Assembly (NCBI GenBank): GCA_914767715.1
Contig: OU612069.1
Coordinates: forward strand, 21,883,387-21,947,386
From: Membranipora membranacea
Taxonomy: Eukaryota > Bryozoa > Gymnolaemata > Cheilostomatida > Membraniporidae
Direction of reading: 5' to 3'
Length of the DNA: 64,000 bases
The position numbers and the translations under genes were made by a program. The number at the start of each line of letters is the position of its first letter. Position 1 is the first letter of the stretch. The notes beneath the pieces are model-generated. The model made no database searches, had not been told where the DNA came from, and worked only from the letters and a program-made list of their open reading frames with translations. Below are positions 60,501 to 64,000 of this stretch, in pieces.

Positions 60501-63500
60501 GACTGTGACTCTAATGCAGAATGTACAAATACACTAGGATCCTATACATGCAGGTGTAAAACTGGCTTTGTAGGCAATGGTAAAAACTGCACAGGTATGG
60601 AATAACTATATCTCAGGTCATTCAATATCTGTCAAATGTTTAATCAGGCTTGGCATGAGACTAGACAAAGAACATTAAGTCTTATGGTTATTGTGTCTTT
60701 GATTATAATCTCGTTAGCAGACAAATTTGGTTGAGTTAAAAAACAAATAAATTACAAAAAAAAAACCAACCATTTAAACAGAAAAAATTTTATTCAGCTT
60801 TTACAGGTTCATCTCTGATTTCTGAAAACCTTACCATTTTCTCTTTTCTCCATATATTAACGAGTGTAATGGTAAAAATGACTGTGACTCTAAAGCCATA
60901 TGTATATATATCATATTTTCTCGTTCTCCAGATATTGATGAATGTACTGGCAAAAATGACTGTGACTCCAATGCAGTGTGCGCAAATACAGTTGGATCAT
61001 ACTCATGCAAGTGTGAAAATGGGTTCATAGGGGATGGTGAAACCTGCGCAGGTATGAAAATACAATCTGTTGGCTATTATCATTCAAAATCCAAGAGCTC
61101 TCTGACCAGCTATCAGCAAAAAAGTGTCAGATAAAAGTAACGTCAGGTTGGCATGTTGTGAGCTGAAAATCATATGAGCCTCACAGTCATGATTTCGATG
61201 TCAATTCATGGATATGAATGCAGAAAACATACTATGGAGGTGTACCAAAAATTTCGCTTAACTATTTTGTAGTTTATCTCTGATTTCTGATAGTCATCTT
61301 TTTTTCTCGTTCCGCAGATATAGATGAGTGTACTGGCAAAAATGACTGTGACTCCAATGCAAACTGTACAAATACACTCGGATCTTACTCATGCAAGTGT
61401 GAAACTGGGTTCAGTGGCGACGGTACAAACTGCACAGGTATGGTGAAACCATCTATGGGCAGTGTAATTCAGTAATTGACATCACTTGTACCTGGTTTTG
61501 CCTATTGATAGCCGAAGTACTGAGTGTTAACCACTGAGGTAAAAGATTAATGTGGGAGGATCATCAGCTGAGTAGATGGCCTTTTGTGATTATCTGTAAC
61601 TCCAGTTTGGCAGGGTGATGATAGATTGTCTGCCCGCCCGTCCACCCGCCCACCCGCCCGCTCATCCGTCTGTCTGTATGTCTGTAAATACAACGATTGA
61701 TTGCCTGATATATAAGTGTAGTACTCGCCTGTTTTCAACGTGTAAAGAGAAAATAATTGGCCTAAATTTCAAAGCTCTTAAAATTTTTTTCAGCATCAAA
61801 CATTTATTCTATCACATGCTATGCCATCCCAGCATTTCATACCTTTTTGTCTCACTACAACAAATCAAGCCTTGAAAGCGTACAAAAAGCAGCATTGAGA
61901 GTTATCCTCCCAGAATTCAACTACGAGGAACGCTGTTTAGCATGGCAAATTACCAACCTCAATAATTTTAAGTTTACAATCTGTGCTAGACATTTAAATA
62001 ATATTTTAAGAAATGAGTCTCATCCTCTGTACAATCGTATAATTTTTAACACCAATCCAAGAGCATCCTCACGTAATGCCTATAAATTCAGGCCCAGACG
62101 CTGCCGTACCACTAAACGCCAGTGCATTTTTTTAATTACTTTTATGAGTTTTTACTACAACAAATTTGTGTAAAACTGAGGTATACCAAGAGCTGTCACA
62201 TACATACATTTCTGTATCATCCTCGCCATGATATTGTATGTAAAAATACAAATCAATCAATCATTCAATGGTTGTCCAATGTCGAGAACAATATCATCAA
62301 GCTTGGTCTGTTGTGTGACGAACAACACACAAGTCTCACAGTGGTCATGTTATAGATCGTTACAGACATCTAGATGAAACTTGAAATGAATCCAGGGAAC
62401 TTGTTTTTTTTAGAAGTTCATCTCTTATTATTGATGCTCTTTATACGTTGTGTCGTTCCCCAGATATTGATGAATGTTCTGGTAATAACAACTGTGACAC
62501 CAATGCAGTGTGTACAAACACAGCAGGATCTTATACATGCAAGTGTGAAACTGGGTTCACAGGCAACGGTCAAAACTGCGCAGGTATGGAATAACAATCT
62601 TTCCACTATGGTCATTCAGTGTCAGCAATAATTTAACGGGGTTGGCATGTTAAGGGCTGAAAAAAATATAAAACTCACAGTCATGATGTCAGTGTAATTC
62701 ATGAAAATATATGCGAAGAACATACTAAAAGGCGATATAACAGTATACACCAAAAAATGGATCACTTTTGATCTAGTATATCTCTGACTCAGGATAATCA
62801 TCATATTTTCTCGTTCTCCAGATATTGATGAATGTACTGGCAAAAATGACTGTGACTCCAATGCAGTGTGTGCAAATACAGTTGGATCTTACACATGCAA
62901 GTGTGAAACTGGCTTCAGTGGCGACGGTAAAAACTGCACAGGTATGGAATAACAATCTATTGGCTATATTCATTCAATTTCAGCCATAATTTCAACATGG
63001 TGGGCTTGTTGTGACCTGAATAACATATAAAGCAGTTCAAGCAGGAATGGGTATAGGTTCACTAACCCACTAAAGCCTCGAGCTTTAGAGGCTCGAATCT
63101 ATAGGCCGGTATAAAAAGACCGATTTATATAGAATGAAAAAATCTTAAAATCAATGCGGTGAACTTACCATTTTAGAAGTCACTCTCTGATTCCTGATAA
63201 TAAGTTTATATTCTTTTTCCCCAGATATTGATGAGTGTACTGGCACCAATAACTGTGACCTCAATGCAGTGTGTACAAATACAGTAGGATCTTATACATG
63301 CAGGTGTGACCCTGGGTTCAATGGTGATGGTGAAACCTGCTCAGGTATGGATTGACAATCTATTGGCTATCAGCAAAAAAATGTCAGATAAAAATTACGT
63401 CAGGTTGGCATGTTGTGAGCTGAAAATCATATGAGCCTCACAGTCATAATGTCGATGTCAATTCATGGATATGAATGCAGAAAACATACTATGAAGGTGT

Positions 63501-63694
63501 ACCACAAAGTTAGCTTAACTATTTCGTAGTTTATCTCTGATTTCTGATCGTCATCATATTTTCTCGTTCTGCAGATATAGATGAGTGTATTGGCAAAAAT
63601 GACTGTGACTCCAATGCAAACTGTACAAATACACTCGGATCTTACTCATGCAAGTGTGAAACTGGGTTCACAGGCAATGGTGAAACCTGTACAG
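12423..63694 (+). CDS. Giant secreted multi-EGF protein, 103 exons in the window, 3' end beyond it
   Basis: A signal-peptide exon plus 102 EGF exons placed by AG/GT borders, all phase 1, giving about 4150 residues so far. Most modules follow D-[IV]-[DN]-E-C ... C-x-N-T-x-G-S-[YF]-x-C-x-C ... G-[YF]-x-G-[ND]-G-x-x-C-x-G. That is the calcium-binding EGF pattern with the consensus for Asp/Asn beta-hydroxylation, and with a G-N-G-T glycosylation sequon in most modules. No TB/8-Cys, LamG, ZP or transmembrane domain is seen. Fibrillins, fibulins and hemicentins have related modules, but none is a pure array of this size, so no family name is given. The protein should be an extended calcium-stiffened rod in the extracellular matrix or at the surface. 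Exon numbers in later entries count from the signal-peptide exon as 1. The last exon placed ends in a functional donor (GTATG), so the gene continues to the right. Confidence 0.9.
12502..13639 (+). other. Intron 1 with a degenerate internal duplication
   Basis: Segments near 12570-12640 and 12885-12955 resemble each other (T-T-G-T-T-G-C-A and C-C-A-A-A-G-nucleotide cores, followed by a GGCCCTCA motif). A 90-codon open frame at 12880-13152 overlaps the second copy; it has no recognisable domain and I do not call it a gene. Confidence 0.45.
13640..13765 (+). CDS. Exon 2: non-calcium EGF module
   Basis: 126 nt. [10 protein letters not shown] start, six cysteines, ends [11 protein letters not shown]. 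Orthologous in position to 6885-6760 of the minus-strand paralogue. Acceptor TTTTTAG, donor GTCAGT. Confidence 0.85.
14234..14356 (+). CDS. Exon 3: calcium-binding EGF module
   Basis: 123 nt. [12 protein letters not shown] start; [10 protein letters not shown] carries the hydroxylation consensus; ends G-N-G-K-T-C-T-G. Donor GTGAGT is a perfect consensus. Confidence 0.9.
14980..15108 (+). CDS. Exon 4: calcium-binding EGF with C-P-D-G-W core
   Basis: 129 nt. [10 protein letters not shown], a sequon N-A-S, then C-P-D-G-W-K-G-D-G and an enlarged last loop (V-S-L-H-G-C). Counterpart of exon 4 of the minus-strand gene. Confidence 0.9.
15127..15215 (+). repeat. tRNA-like short repeat (SINE relic)
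   Basis: Contains a box-A-like TCAGTTGGTTAAAGCG and, about 45 bp on, a box-B-like GGTCCGAATCCC followed by ACTGCAG. The cloverleaf is imperfect, so this is a tRNA-derived repeat rather than a tRNA gene. Related box-B plus ACTGCAGT sequences occur at 19960-20035. Confidence 0.4.
15519..15656 (+). CDS. Exon 5: second non-calcium EGF module
   Basis: 138 nt. [12 protein letters not shown] start; the loop between cysteines 3 and 4 is enlarged ([13 protein letters not shown]). The acceptor GATTGAAG has a poor pyrimidine tract but restores phase 1. Counterpart of 3325-3200. Confidence 0.8.
15938..16120 (+). CDS. Exon 6: EGF module with two extra cysteines and a long tail
   Basis: 183 nt, 61 codons, the longest module of the gene. 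D-R-D-E-C-F-L-K start with normal loops to C-E-C, then [20 protein letters not shown] before the final G-E-C-Q-G: eight cysteines instead of six. The CxCVPGY part looks like a second, incomplete EGF C-terminal half fused to the first. It lacks the C-C-C triplet of fibrillin TB domains. Confidence 0.85.
16870..16995 (+). CDS. Exon 7: first module of the uniform cbEGF array
   Basis: 126 nt, one residue longer than its followers ([10 protein letters not shown]). Two sequons, N-Y-T before cysteine 4 and N-G-T before cysteine 6. Confidence 0.9.
17189..20631 (+). CDS. Exons 8-12: five cbEGF modules of the 123-nt class
   Basis: Exons 17189-17311, 18608-18730, 18965-19087, 19657-19779 and 20509-20631, each exactly 123 nt with acceptor CAG/TAG and donor GTAWGT-like or GTGAGT. 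Each begins D-[IV]-D-E-C and ends G-N-G-T-x-C. Four of the five have N-Y-T or D-Y-T before cysteine 4. The intron after exon 10 holds MITE copy 2; the intron after exon 8 is AT-rich (17700-18010). Confidence 0.9.
17700..18010. other. Extremely AT-rich intron segment
   Basis: Almost only A and T, with many TAATTTA-type words. Open frames here (for example 17724-17930 minus) are rich in Ile/Asn/Lys/Phe because of composition and are not genes. Confidence 0.7.
19244..19628. mobile_element. piggyBac-type MITE, copy 2 (TTAA-flanked)
   Basis: Same 385-bp structure as 6190-6574, with TTAA at 19244-19247 and 19625-19628 and the same 17-bp ends. It stops 28 bp before the acceptor of exon 11, so it abuts or contributes to that splice region. 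Confidence 0.9.
19960..20035 (-). repeat. tRNA-like short repeat (SINE relic), minus strand
   Basis: On the minus strand, a box-B consensus GGGTTCGAGTCCC is followed by ACTGCAGT, as in the repeat at 15127-15215. A box A can only be guessed. Confidence 0.4.
21229..25139 (+). CDS. Exons 13-20: eight cbEGF modules of the 123-nt class
   Basis: Exons 21229-21351, 22075-22197, 22449-22571, 23063-23185, 23375-23497, 24186-24308, 24753-24875, 25017-25139. All start D-[IVL]-D-E-C. Variants: exon 17 starts D-L-D-E-C; exon 14 has G-N-G-I-N-C; exon 20 ends G-N-G-K-N-C and so loses the N-G-T sequon; exon 19 ends in C-D-G with donor GTGGGT. Pyrimidine tracts are clear before most acceptors. Confidence 0.9.
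21432..21520 (+). repeat. Possible tRNA-like repeat
   Basis: GGTGGCTTAGCTCAAATGGG resembles a tRNA 5' end with box A, and ACTCGAACTCC about 45 bp on resembles box B. No convincing acceptor stem pairing; intronic. Confidence 0.3.
25338..25505. repeat. Left-arm minisatellite, 15-bp period
   Basis: Units alternate between endings CAA and CAT after CCACTGGC, so a 30-bp higher-order period is visible. Confidence 0.85.
26500..26630. repeat. Right-arm minisatellite, 15-bp period, inverted
   Basis: Reverse complement of the left-arm repeat (GCCAGTGGCTTTTTG-like units). Unit number differs from the left arm, so the arms have changed length independently. Confidence 0.85.
26746..30699 (+). CDS. Exons 21-29: nine cbEGF modules of the 123-nt class
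   Basis: Exons 26746-26868, 27330-27452, 27813-27935, 28202-28324, 28543-28665, 28915-29037, 29153-29275, 29605-29727, 30577-30699. Exon 23 has D-I-E-E-C, keeping an acidic ligand. Exon 24 uses a weak donor, GTTAGA, the least canonical in the gene. Exon 21 is G-D-G-K-N-C without the N-G-T sequon; exon 25 has N-S-T instead. Intron 26-27 is only 115 bp, the shortest of the array. Confidence 0.88.
30030..30504. mobile_element. Candidate non-autonomous element with about 27-bp inverted ends
   Basis: TTCAGACAAGTGAGCACAAC at 30031 continues to 30056 and is matched in inverse orientation at 30478-30504, with two mismatches. Pairing weakens but may continue outward. No open frame of note inside. Located in the intron before exon 29. 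Confidence 0.5.
30908..34731 (+). CDS. Exons 30-36: last modules of the 123-nt class
   Basis: Exons 30908-31030, 31378-31500, 31854-31976, 32688-32810, 33053-33175, 33827-33946, 34609-34731. Exon 35 is 120 nt (E-C-T-G-K-D-A-C) and carries Y-A-D-N-G-T in place of the usual G-Y-x-G-N-G-T. Exon 31 has acceptor TTTTAAAG and reads S-G-T-G-T-H-C, losing the Asn. Introns of 650-710 bp before exons 33, 35 and 36 contain no further module. Confidence 0.88.
34282..34345 (-). repeat. tRNA-like short repeat (SINE relic), minus strand
   Basis: Minus strand shows GCGGGTTCGAGACCC (box B) with a box-A-like CCCAGTAGTCAGC about 40 bp upstream. Flanking pairing is poor, so it is not a tRNA gene. Confidence 0.4.
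35032..36133 (+). CDS. Exons 37-40: start of the 120-nt cbEGF class
   Basis: Exons 35032-35151, 35437-35556, 35753-35872, 36014-36133. From here the first loop is one residue shorter and the signature becomes E-C-[QE]-G-x-x-[DV]-C-[DN]-x-N-A. Introns also shorten to about 140-300 bp. Exon 38 begins D-A-N-E-C. The 3' half of exon 40 is shared with exon 47 (see the duplication entries). Confidence 0.9.
36428..37414 (+). CDS. Exons 41-43: cbEGF modules in the left duplicate
   Basis: Exons 36428-36547, 37014-37133, 37295-37414. Exon 41 is G-D-G-K-S-C-K-G; exon 42 is G-N-G-K-L-C-R-G; exon 43 reads [14 protein letters not shown] and restores N-G-T. Copies: 38884, 39470, 39751; exons 42 and 43 also recur at 51076 and 51357. 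Confidence 0.9.
36658..36760 (+). pseudogene. Decayed EGF exon (left copy)
   Basis: Lacks the D-x-D-E-C start, has lost a cysteine (F-T-S-K-C instead of Y-T-C-K-C) and its possible acceptor gives the wrong phase. The donor GTAATG is kept. Same relic at 39114-39216. Confidence 0.75.
36931..36950 (+). pseudogene. Truncated EGF exon start (left copy)
   Basis: CTCCAG acceptor followed by D-I-N-E-C-Q-L and a stop; the rest of the module is missing. Same at 39387-39406. The sequence after the break equals the intron before exon 42. Confidence 0.75.
37531..37629 (+). CDS. Exon 44: 99-nt EGF exon missing the first cysteine
   Basis: 33 codons in phase 1 after a good pyrimidine tract and CACTAG acceptor. 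Starts [10 protein letters not shown]; the D-I-N-E-C-Q-R-G part is absent, leaving five cysteines. Donor GTTTGT. It could be used, leaving an unpaired cysteine, or skipped without frameshift. Copy at 39987-40085; a third copy at 51593 has lost the acceptor. Confidence 0.6.
37630..38269 (+). repeat. 320-bp exon-intron tandem array, two units
   Basis: Each unit is a 200-bp intron and a 120-nt exon. Units 37630-37949 and 37950-38269. Confidence 0.9.
37830..38589 (+). CDS. Exons 45-47: two 320-bp-unit modules and a chimeric module
   Basis: Exons 37830-37949, 38150-38269, 38470-38589. The first two read [15 protein letters not shown]. Exon 47 reads [14 protein letters not shown]; its 5' half equals exon 59 (42526) and its 3' half, with the following intron, equals exon 40 (36014), so it is the junction product of the duplication. 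Confidence 0.9.
38884..39870 (+). CDS. Exons 48-50: cbEGF modules in the right duplicate
   Basis: Exons 38884-39003, 39470-39589, 39751-39870, each 2456 bp downstream of exons 41-43. Exon 50 differs from exon 43 in Q-G-G for Q-R-G. Confidence 0.9.
39114..39216 (+). pseudogene. Decayed EGF exon (right copy)
   Basis: Copy of 36658-36760 with the same missing start and cysteine, so decay predates the duplication. Confidence 0.75.
39387..39406 (+). pseudogene. Truncated EGF exon start (right copy)
   Basis: Copy of 36931-36950, D-I-N-E-C-Q then stop. Confidence 0.7.
39987..40085 (+). CDS. Exon 51: 99-nt EGF exon missing the first cysteine
   Basis: Duplicate of exon 44 with intact CACTAG acceptor and phase. 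It reads C-K-C-R-T-G-Y where exon 44 has C-K-C-R-N-G-Y. Both copies keep the frame, a weak sign that they are still spliced in. Confidence 0.6.
40086..42325 (+). repeat. 320-bp exon-intron tandem array, seven units
   Basis: Seven consecutive 320-bp units starting at 40086, 40406, 40726, 41046, 41366, 41686 and 42006, nearly identical in both intron and exon; the differences are a few scattered single bases and one 1-3 base shortening near 40138. Such similarity in intron sequence means very recent expansion or ongoing gene conversion. Confidence 0.95.
40286..42325 (+). CDS. Exons 52-58: seven near-identical cbEGF modules
   Basis: Exons 40286-40405, 40606-40725, 40926-41045, 41246-41365, 41566-41685, 41886-42005, 42206-42325. 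Consensus [14 protein letters not shown]-[HD]-N-T-L-G-S-Y-T-C. Variable positions: D/H after cysteine 3, A-N-C for A-D-C in exon 52, Y-A-C for Y-T-C in exon 54, G-T-H-C for G-T-Y-C in exon 58. All keep GTTTGT donors and CCACAG acceptors. Confidence 0.93.
42526..43837 (+). CDS. Exons 59-62: cbEGF modules after the tandem array
   Basis: Exons 42526-42645, 42954-43073, 43285-43404, 43718-43837. Exon 59 ends Y-Y-G-N-G-K-L-C with donor GTGAGA; exon 61 is E-C-D-A-S-N-D-C with I-C-K-C and G-D-G; exon 62 has D-T-D-A-N-C. The 3' half of exon 59, its intron and exon 60 recur at 51650-52128. Confidence 0.9.
44042..44075 (+). pseudogene. Decayed start of an EGF exon
   Basis: After CTACAG the sequence AGGGGAATAGATGTCAGGGC is recognisably a corrupted ATATAGATGAGTGTCAGGGC exon start; the frame is lost at once. 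Confidence 0.55.
44138..44744 (+). CDS. Exons 63-64: cbEGF modules
   Basis: Exons 44138-44257 and 44625-44744. Exon 63 reads Y-M-C-R-C and G-N-G-I-H-C, so loses the sequon; exon 64 is standard. A relic of a module end (C-A-C-T-G-C-G-C nucleotides after a CAACAG acceptor) lies between them near 44420-44446. Confidence 0.9.
44940..45012 (+). pseudogene. Decayed EGF exon
   Basis: Readable as [11 protein letters not shown] followed by a stop, then C-A-I-A-like remnants and a GCACAG|GTATGA donor. No usable acceptor. Confidence 0.6.
45422..46908 (+). CDS. Exons 65-68: cbEGF modules
   Basis: Exons 45422-45541, 45727-45846, 46377-46496, 46789-46908. Exons 65-67 start D-V-N-E-C and exon 68 D-I-D-E-C. 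Exon 66 is C-E-G-G-N-Y-C. The 3' half of exon 65, its intron and the 5' half of exon 66 recur at about 52095-52400. Confidence 0.9.
46085..46175 (+). pseudogene. Decayed EGF exon
   Basis: [13 protein letters not shown] is recognisable, then a stop and a frame change before an N-N-K-G-T-Q-C-T-G-like end and GTATGA donor. Confidence 0.65.
47203..48383 (+). CDS. Exons 69-72: cbEGF modules
   Basis: Exons 47203-47322, 47514-47633, 47950-48069, 48264-48383. Exon 69 has G-N-S-T-H-C (still a sequon); exon 70 and its neighbours supply the halves found fused in exon 82. Exon 72 starts [11 protein letters not shown], like exon 83. Confidence 0.9.
47814..47833 (+). pseudogene. Remnant of an EGF exon end
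   Basis: TTCCACAG acceptor, 20 nt matching the T-H-C-T-G end of a module, then GTATGT donor: the middle of an exon was deleted, leaving a micro-exon-like remnant that is out of frame. Confidence 0.55.
48440..49005 (-). mobile_element. Non-LTR retrotransposon fragment (reverse transcriptase C-terminal region)
   Basis: Minus-strand frame 48987-48571 reads [13 protein letters not shown], then [23 protein letters not shown] and [14 protein letters not shown], the conserved tail downstream of the reverse transcriptase domain of non-LTR elements. The rest of the element is absent and frames are broken, so it is dead. It sits in the intron before exon 73, opposite in orientation to the gene. Confidence 0.75.
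49035..50461 (+). CDS. Exons 73-76: cbEGF modules in the first copy of the 2.7-kb block
   Basis: Exons 49035-49154, 49400-49519, 50038-50160, 50339-50461. Exons 75 and 76 are 123 nt, the only members of the long class inside the 120-nt field. Exon 76 reads C-T-K-E-F-T-G where the conserved glycine should be; its duplicate exon 89 has C-T-K-G-F-T-G. Confidence 0.9.
49226..49265 (+). pseudogene. Remnant of an EGF exon end
   Basis: [10 protein letters not shown] then a stop and C-V. Duplicate remnant at 55279-55318. Confidence 0.6.
51076..51476 (+). CDS. Exons 77-78: copies of exons 42 and 43
   Basis: Exons 51076-51195 and 51357-51476. Exon 77 has acceptor TTAAAAG where its relatives have TTAACAG, and Y-K-C for Y-T-C; exon 78 matches exon 43. 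Confidence 0.85.
51593..51691 (+). pseudogene. Third copy of the 99-nt exon, acceptor destroyed
   Basis: Where exons 44 and 51 have CACTAG, this copy has CACTAA, so the AG is gone. Its 3' half ([10 protein letters not shown] and donor GTGAGA) follows exon 59, so it is also a fusion. It is probably skipped. Confidence 0.65.
52009..53608 (+). CDS. Exons 79-84: cbEGF modules, several of them chimeric
   Basis: Exons 52009-52128, 52314-52433, 52572-52691, 52884-53003, 53193-53312, 53489-53608. Exon 81's 3' half and intron follow exon 69; exon 82's 5' half follows exon 70 and its 3' half and intron follow exon 71; exon 83 follows exon 72. Exon 84 has G-A-Y-T-C in place of G-S-Y-T-C. Confidence 0.9.
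53759..54127. mobile_element. Near-palindromic inverted-repeat element
   Basis: The left half from TGAGGCACTTAATTGTTGGC pairs imperfectly with the right half ending at 54127 over most of its length (about 170 bp per arm), forming a long hairpin. It resembles a MITE formed of two facing arms. The end TGAGGCA/TGCCTCA is perfect. It lies in the intron before exon 85. Confidence 0.65.
54248..54367 (+). CDS. Exon 85: cbEGF module
   Basis: 120 nt. [11 protein letters not shown] start, [11 protein letters not shown] end. Not part of either block copy. Confidence 0.9.
54475..55060 (-). mobile_element. Non-LTR retrotransposon fragment, duplicated copy
   Basis: Same fragment as 48440-49005, but with an extra segment near 54870-54890 that restores a W-P-L-T-Q-R-R-like stretch missing in the first copy; the first copy therefore has a deletion. 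Frames are broken differently in each copy. Confidence 0.75.
55088..56514 (+). CDS. Exons 86-89: cbEGF modules in the second copy of the 2.7-kb block
   Basis: Exons 55088-55207, 55453-55572, 56091-56213, 56392-56514, at offset 6053 from exons 73-76. Exon 86 has N-T-R-G-S-Y and G-N-G against N-T-L-G-S-Y and G-D-G in exon 73. Donor of exon 87 is GTGGGA. Confidence 0.9.
57128..57857 (+). CDS. Exons 90-91: cbEGF modules
   Basis: Exons 57128-57247 and 57738-57857. Exon 90's 5' half matches exons 42 and 77, then diverges ([13 protein letters not shown]). The 490-bp intron between them contains no recognisable module. Confidence 0.9.
58093..61437 (+). CDS. Exons 92-99: cbEGF modules of the G-K-N subtype
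   Basis: Exons 58093-58212, 58753-58872, 59128-59247, 59487-59606, 60046-60165, 60475-60594, 60932-61051, 61318-61437. Signature E-C-[ST]-G-K-N-D-C ... C-E-T-G-F-x-G-D-G-x-x-C, so N-G-T is mostly replaced by D-G-K or D-G-E. Exon 95 starts D-I-K-E-C, losing the second acidic calcium ligand. The 540-bp intron after exon 92 contains only AT-rich sequence. Confidence 0.9.
60291..60311 (+). pseudogene. Truncated EGF exon start
   Basis: ACCAG acceptor, D-I-N-E-C-Q-K, stop. Confidence 0.65.
60853..60905 (+). pseudogene. Decayed EGF exon without acceptor
   Basis: [16 protein letters not shown] is legible but preceded by CTCCAT in place of CTCCAG, and the second half is missing. It directly precedes exon 98. 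Confidence 0.7.
61620..61690. repeat. CCCG/TCTG-rich low-complexity repeat
   Basis: Runs of CCCGCCCGTCCACCCG followed by TCTGTCTGTATGTCTG. A sister copy at 63870-63935 follows exon 103, as part of the local duplication of exon 99 and its intron. Confidence 0.75.
61845..62260 (+). mobile_element. Non-LTR retrotransposon 3' end (C-terminal tail fragment)
   Basis: Frame 61847-62173 reads [19 protein letters not shown], then [14 protein letters not shown], the usual C-terminus of CR1/L2/Jockey-like polymerases. It ends near short AATC repeats (62250-62265), which are typical 3' ends of such elements. Inserted in the intron before exon 100; absent from the sister intron after exon 103 as far as visible. 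Confidence 0.65.
62464..63694 (+). CDS. Exons 100-103: last cbEGF modules in the window
   Basis: Exons 62464-62583, 62822-62941, 63225-63344, 63575-63694. Exon 101 resembles exon 98 at the offset 1890; exon 103 resembles exon 99 at the offset 2257, introns included. All have GTATGG donors, so the array continues past 64000. Confidence 0.9.
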
Positions 63695-63869
63695 GTATGG
63701 TGAAACAATCTATGGGCAGTGTATTTCAGTATTTGACATCACTTGTACCTGGTTTGACATATTGATAGCCAAACAACTGATGAGTGTTTATCAATATTAA
63801 TGTGGGAGGATCATCAGCTGAGTAGATGGCCTTTTGTGATTATCTGTAACTCCAGTTTGGCAGGTTGAT

Positions 63870-63935
63870 AGACTGCCTGCCCGCCCGTCCACCCGCCTGT
63901 CCGTCCGTCCGTCTGTCTGTCTGTATGTCTGTACA
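63870..63935. repeat. CCCG/TCTG-rich low-complexity repeat, second copy
   Basis: Counterpart of 61620-61690 with more TCTG/TCCG units (GTCCGTCCGTCTGTCTG), so the repeat number has already diverged. Confidence 0.75.
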
Positions 63936-64000
63936 TACAATGTTGGTTTGATAATGAAAGCAGAGAATAATTACAGTAAAACCTGATTATCCATTCACAC

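Overview
The window is nuclear DNA of an invertebrate metazoan. The evidence is spliced genes with AT-rich introns of roughly 150 to 1600 bp and canonical GT/AG sites, calcium-binding EGF modules encoded one per exon, and mobile elements typical of animal genomes (a Ngaro/DIRS-type tyrosine-recombinase retroelement, piggyBac-type MITEs with TTAA flanks, non-LTR retrotransposon fragments, tRNA-like short repeats). The sequence does not settle the phylum; cnidarian, sponge, echinoderm/hemichordate or lancelet are all possible.

Layout. 1-2652: 3' part of a Ngaro-like retroelement (reverse transcriptase/RNase H, tyrosine recombinase, split direct repeats). 2718-7194, minus strand: a short secreted EGF gene (signal peptide, five EGF modules, Ser/Thr-rich tail), open at its 3' side. 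7195-12422: 5.2 kb between two divergent start codons, with no convincing gene. 12423 to beyond the window end, plus strand: a giant EGF gene. I place a signal-peptide exon and 102 EGF exons, about 12.5 kb of coding sequence or some 4150 residues, with neither stop codon nor C-terminus reached. Every exon starts and ends in phase 1 and has a length divisible by 3 (after the first), so exons can be gained, lost or skipped without a frameshift.

The two genes are head-to-head paralogues: signal peptide, then a non-calcium EGF, a cbEGF, an EGF with a C-P-D-G-W core, a second non-calcium EGF and a cbEGF, in the same order in both. The plus-strand gene then carries an enormous array. Modules up to 34731 are mostly 123 nt; from 35032 on nearly all are 120 nt, with the repeated pattern E-C-Q-G-N-N-D-C.

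The 120-nt part is an active exon-duplication field. It holds a 2456-bp block repeated next to itself, a 320-bp exon-plus-intron unit present twice in one block and seven times in the other, a 2.7-kb block copied about 6.05 kb away, half-exon/intron/half-exon exchanges whose breakpoints fall inside EGF exons, two 99-nt exons lacking the first cysteine, and about fifteen decayed exon relics. Both proteins should be secreted extracellular-matrix or surface proteins with rod-like calcium-stabilised EGF arrays. The introns host a foldback-like element with minisatellite arms, two near-palindromic or inverted-repeat elements and retrotransposon fragments, some of which were duplicated together with the exons.
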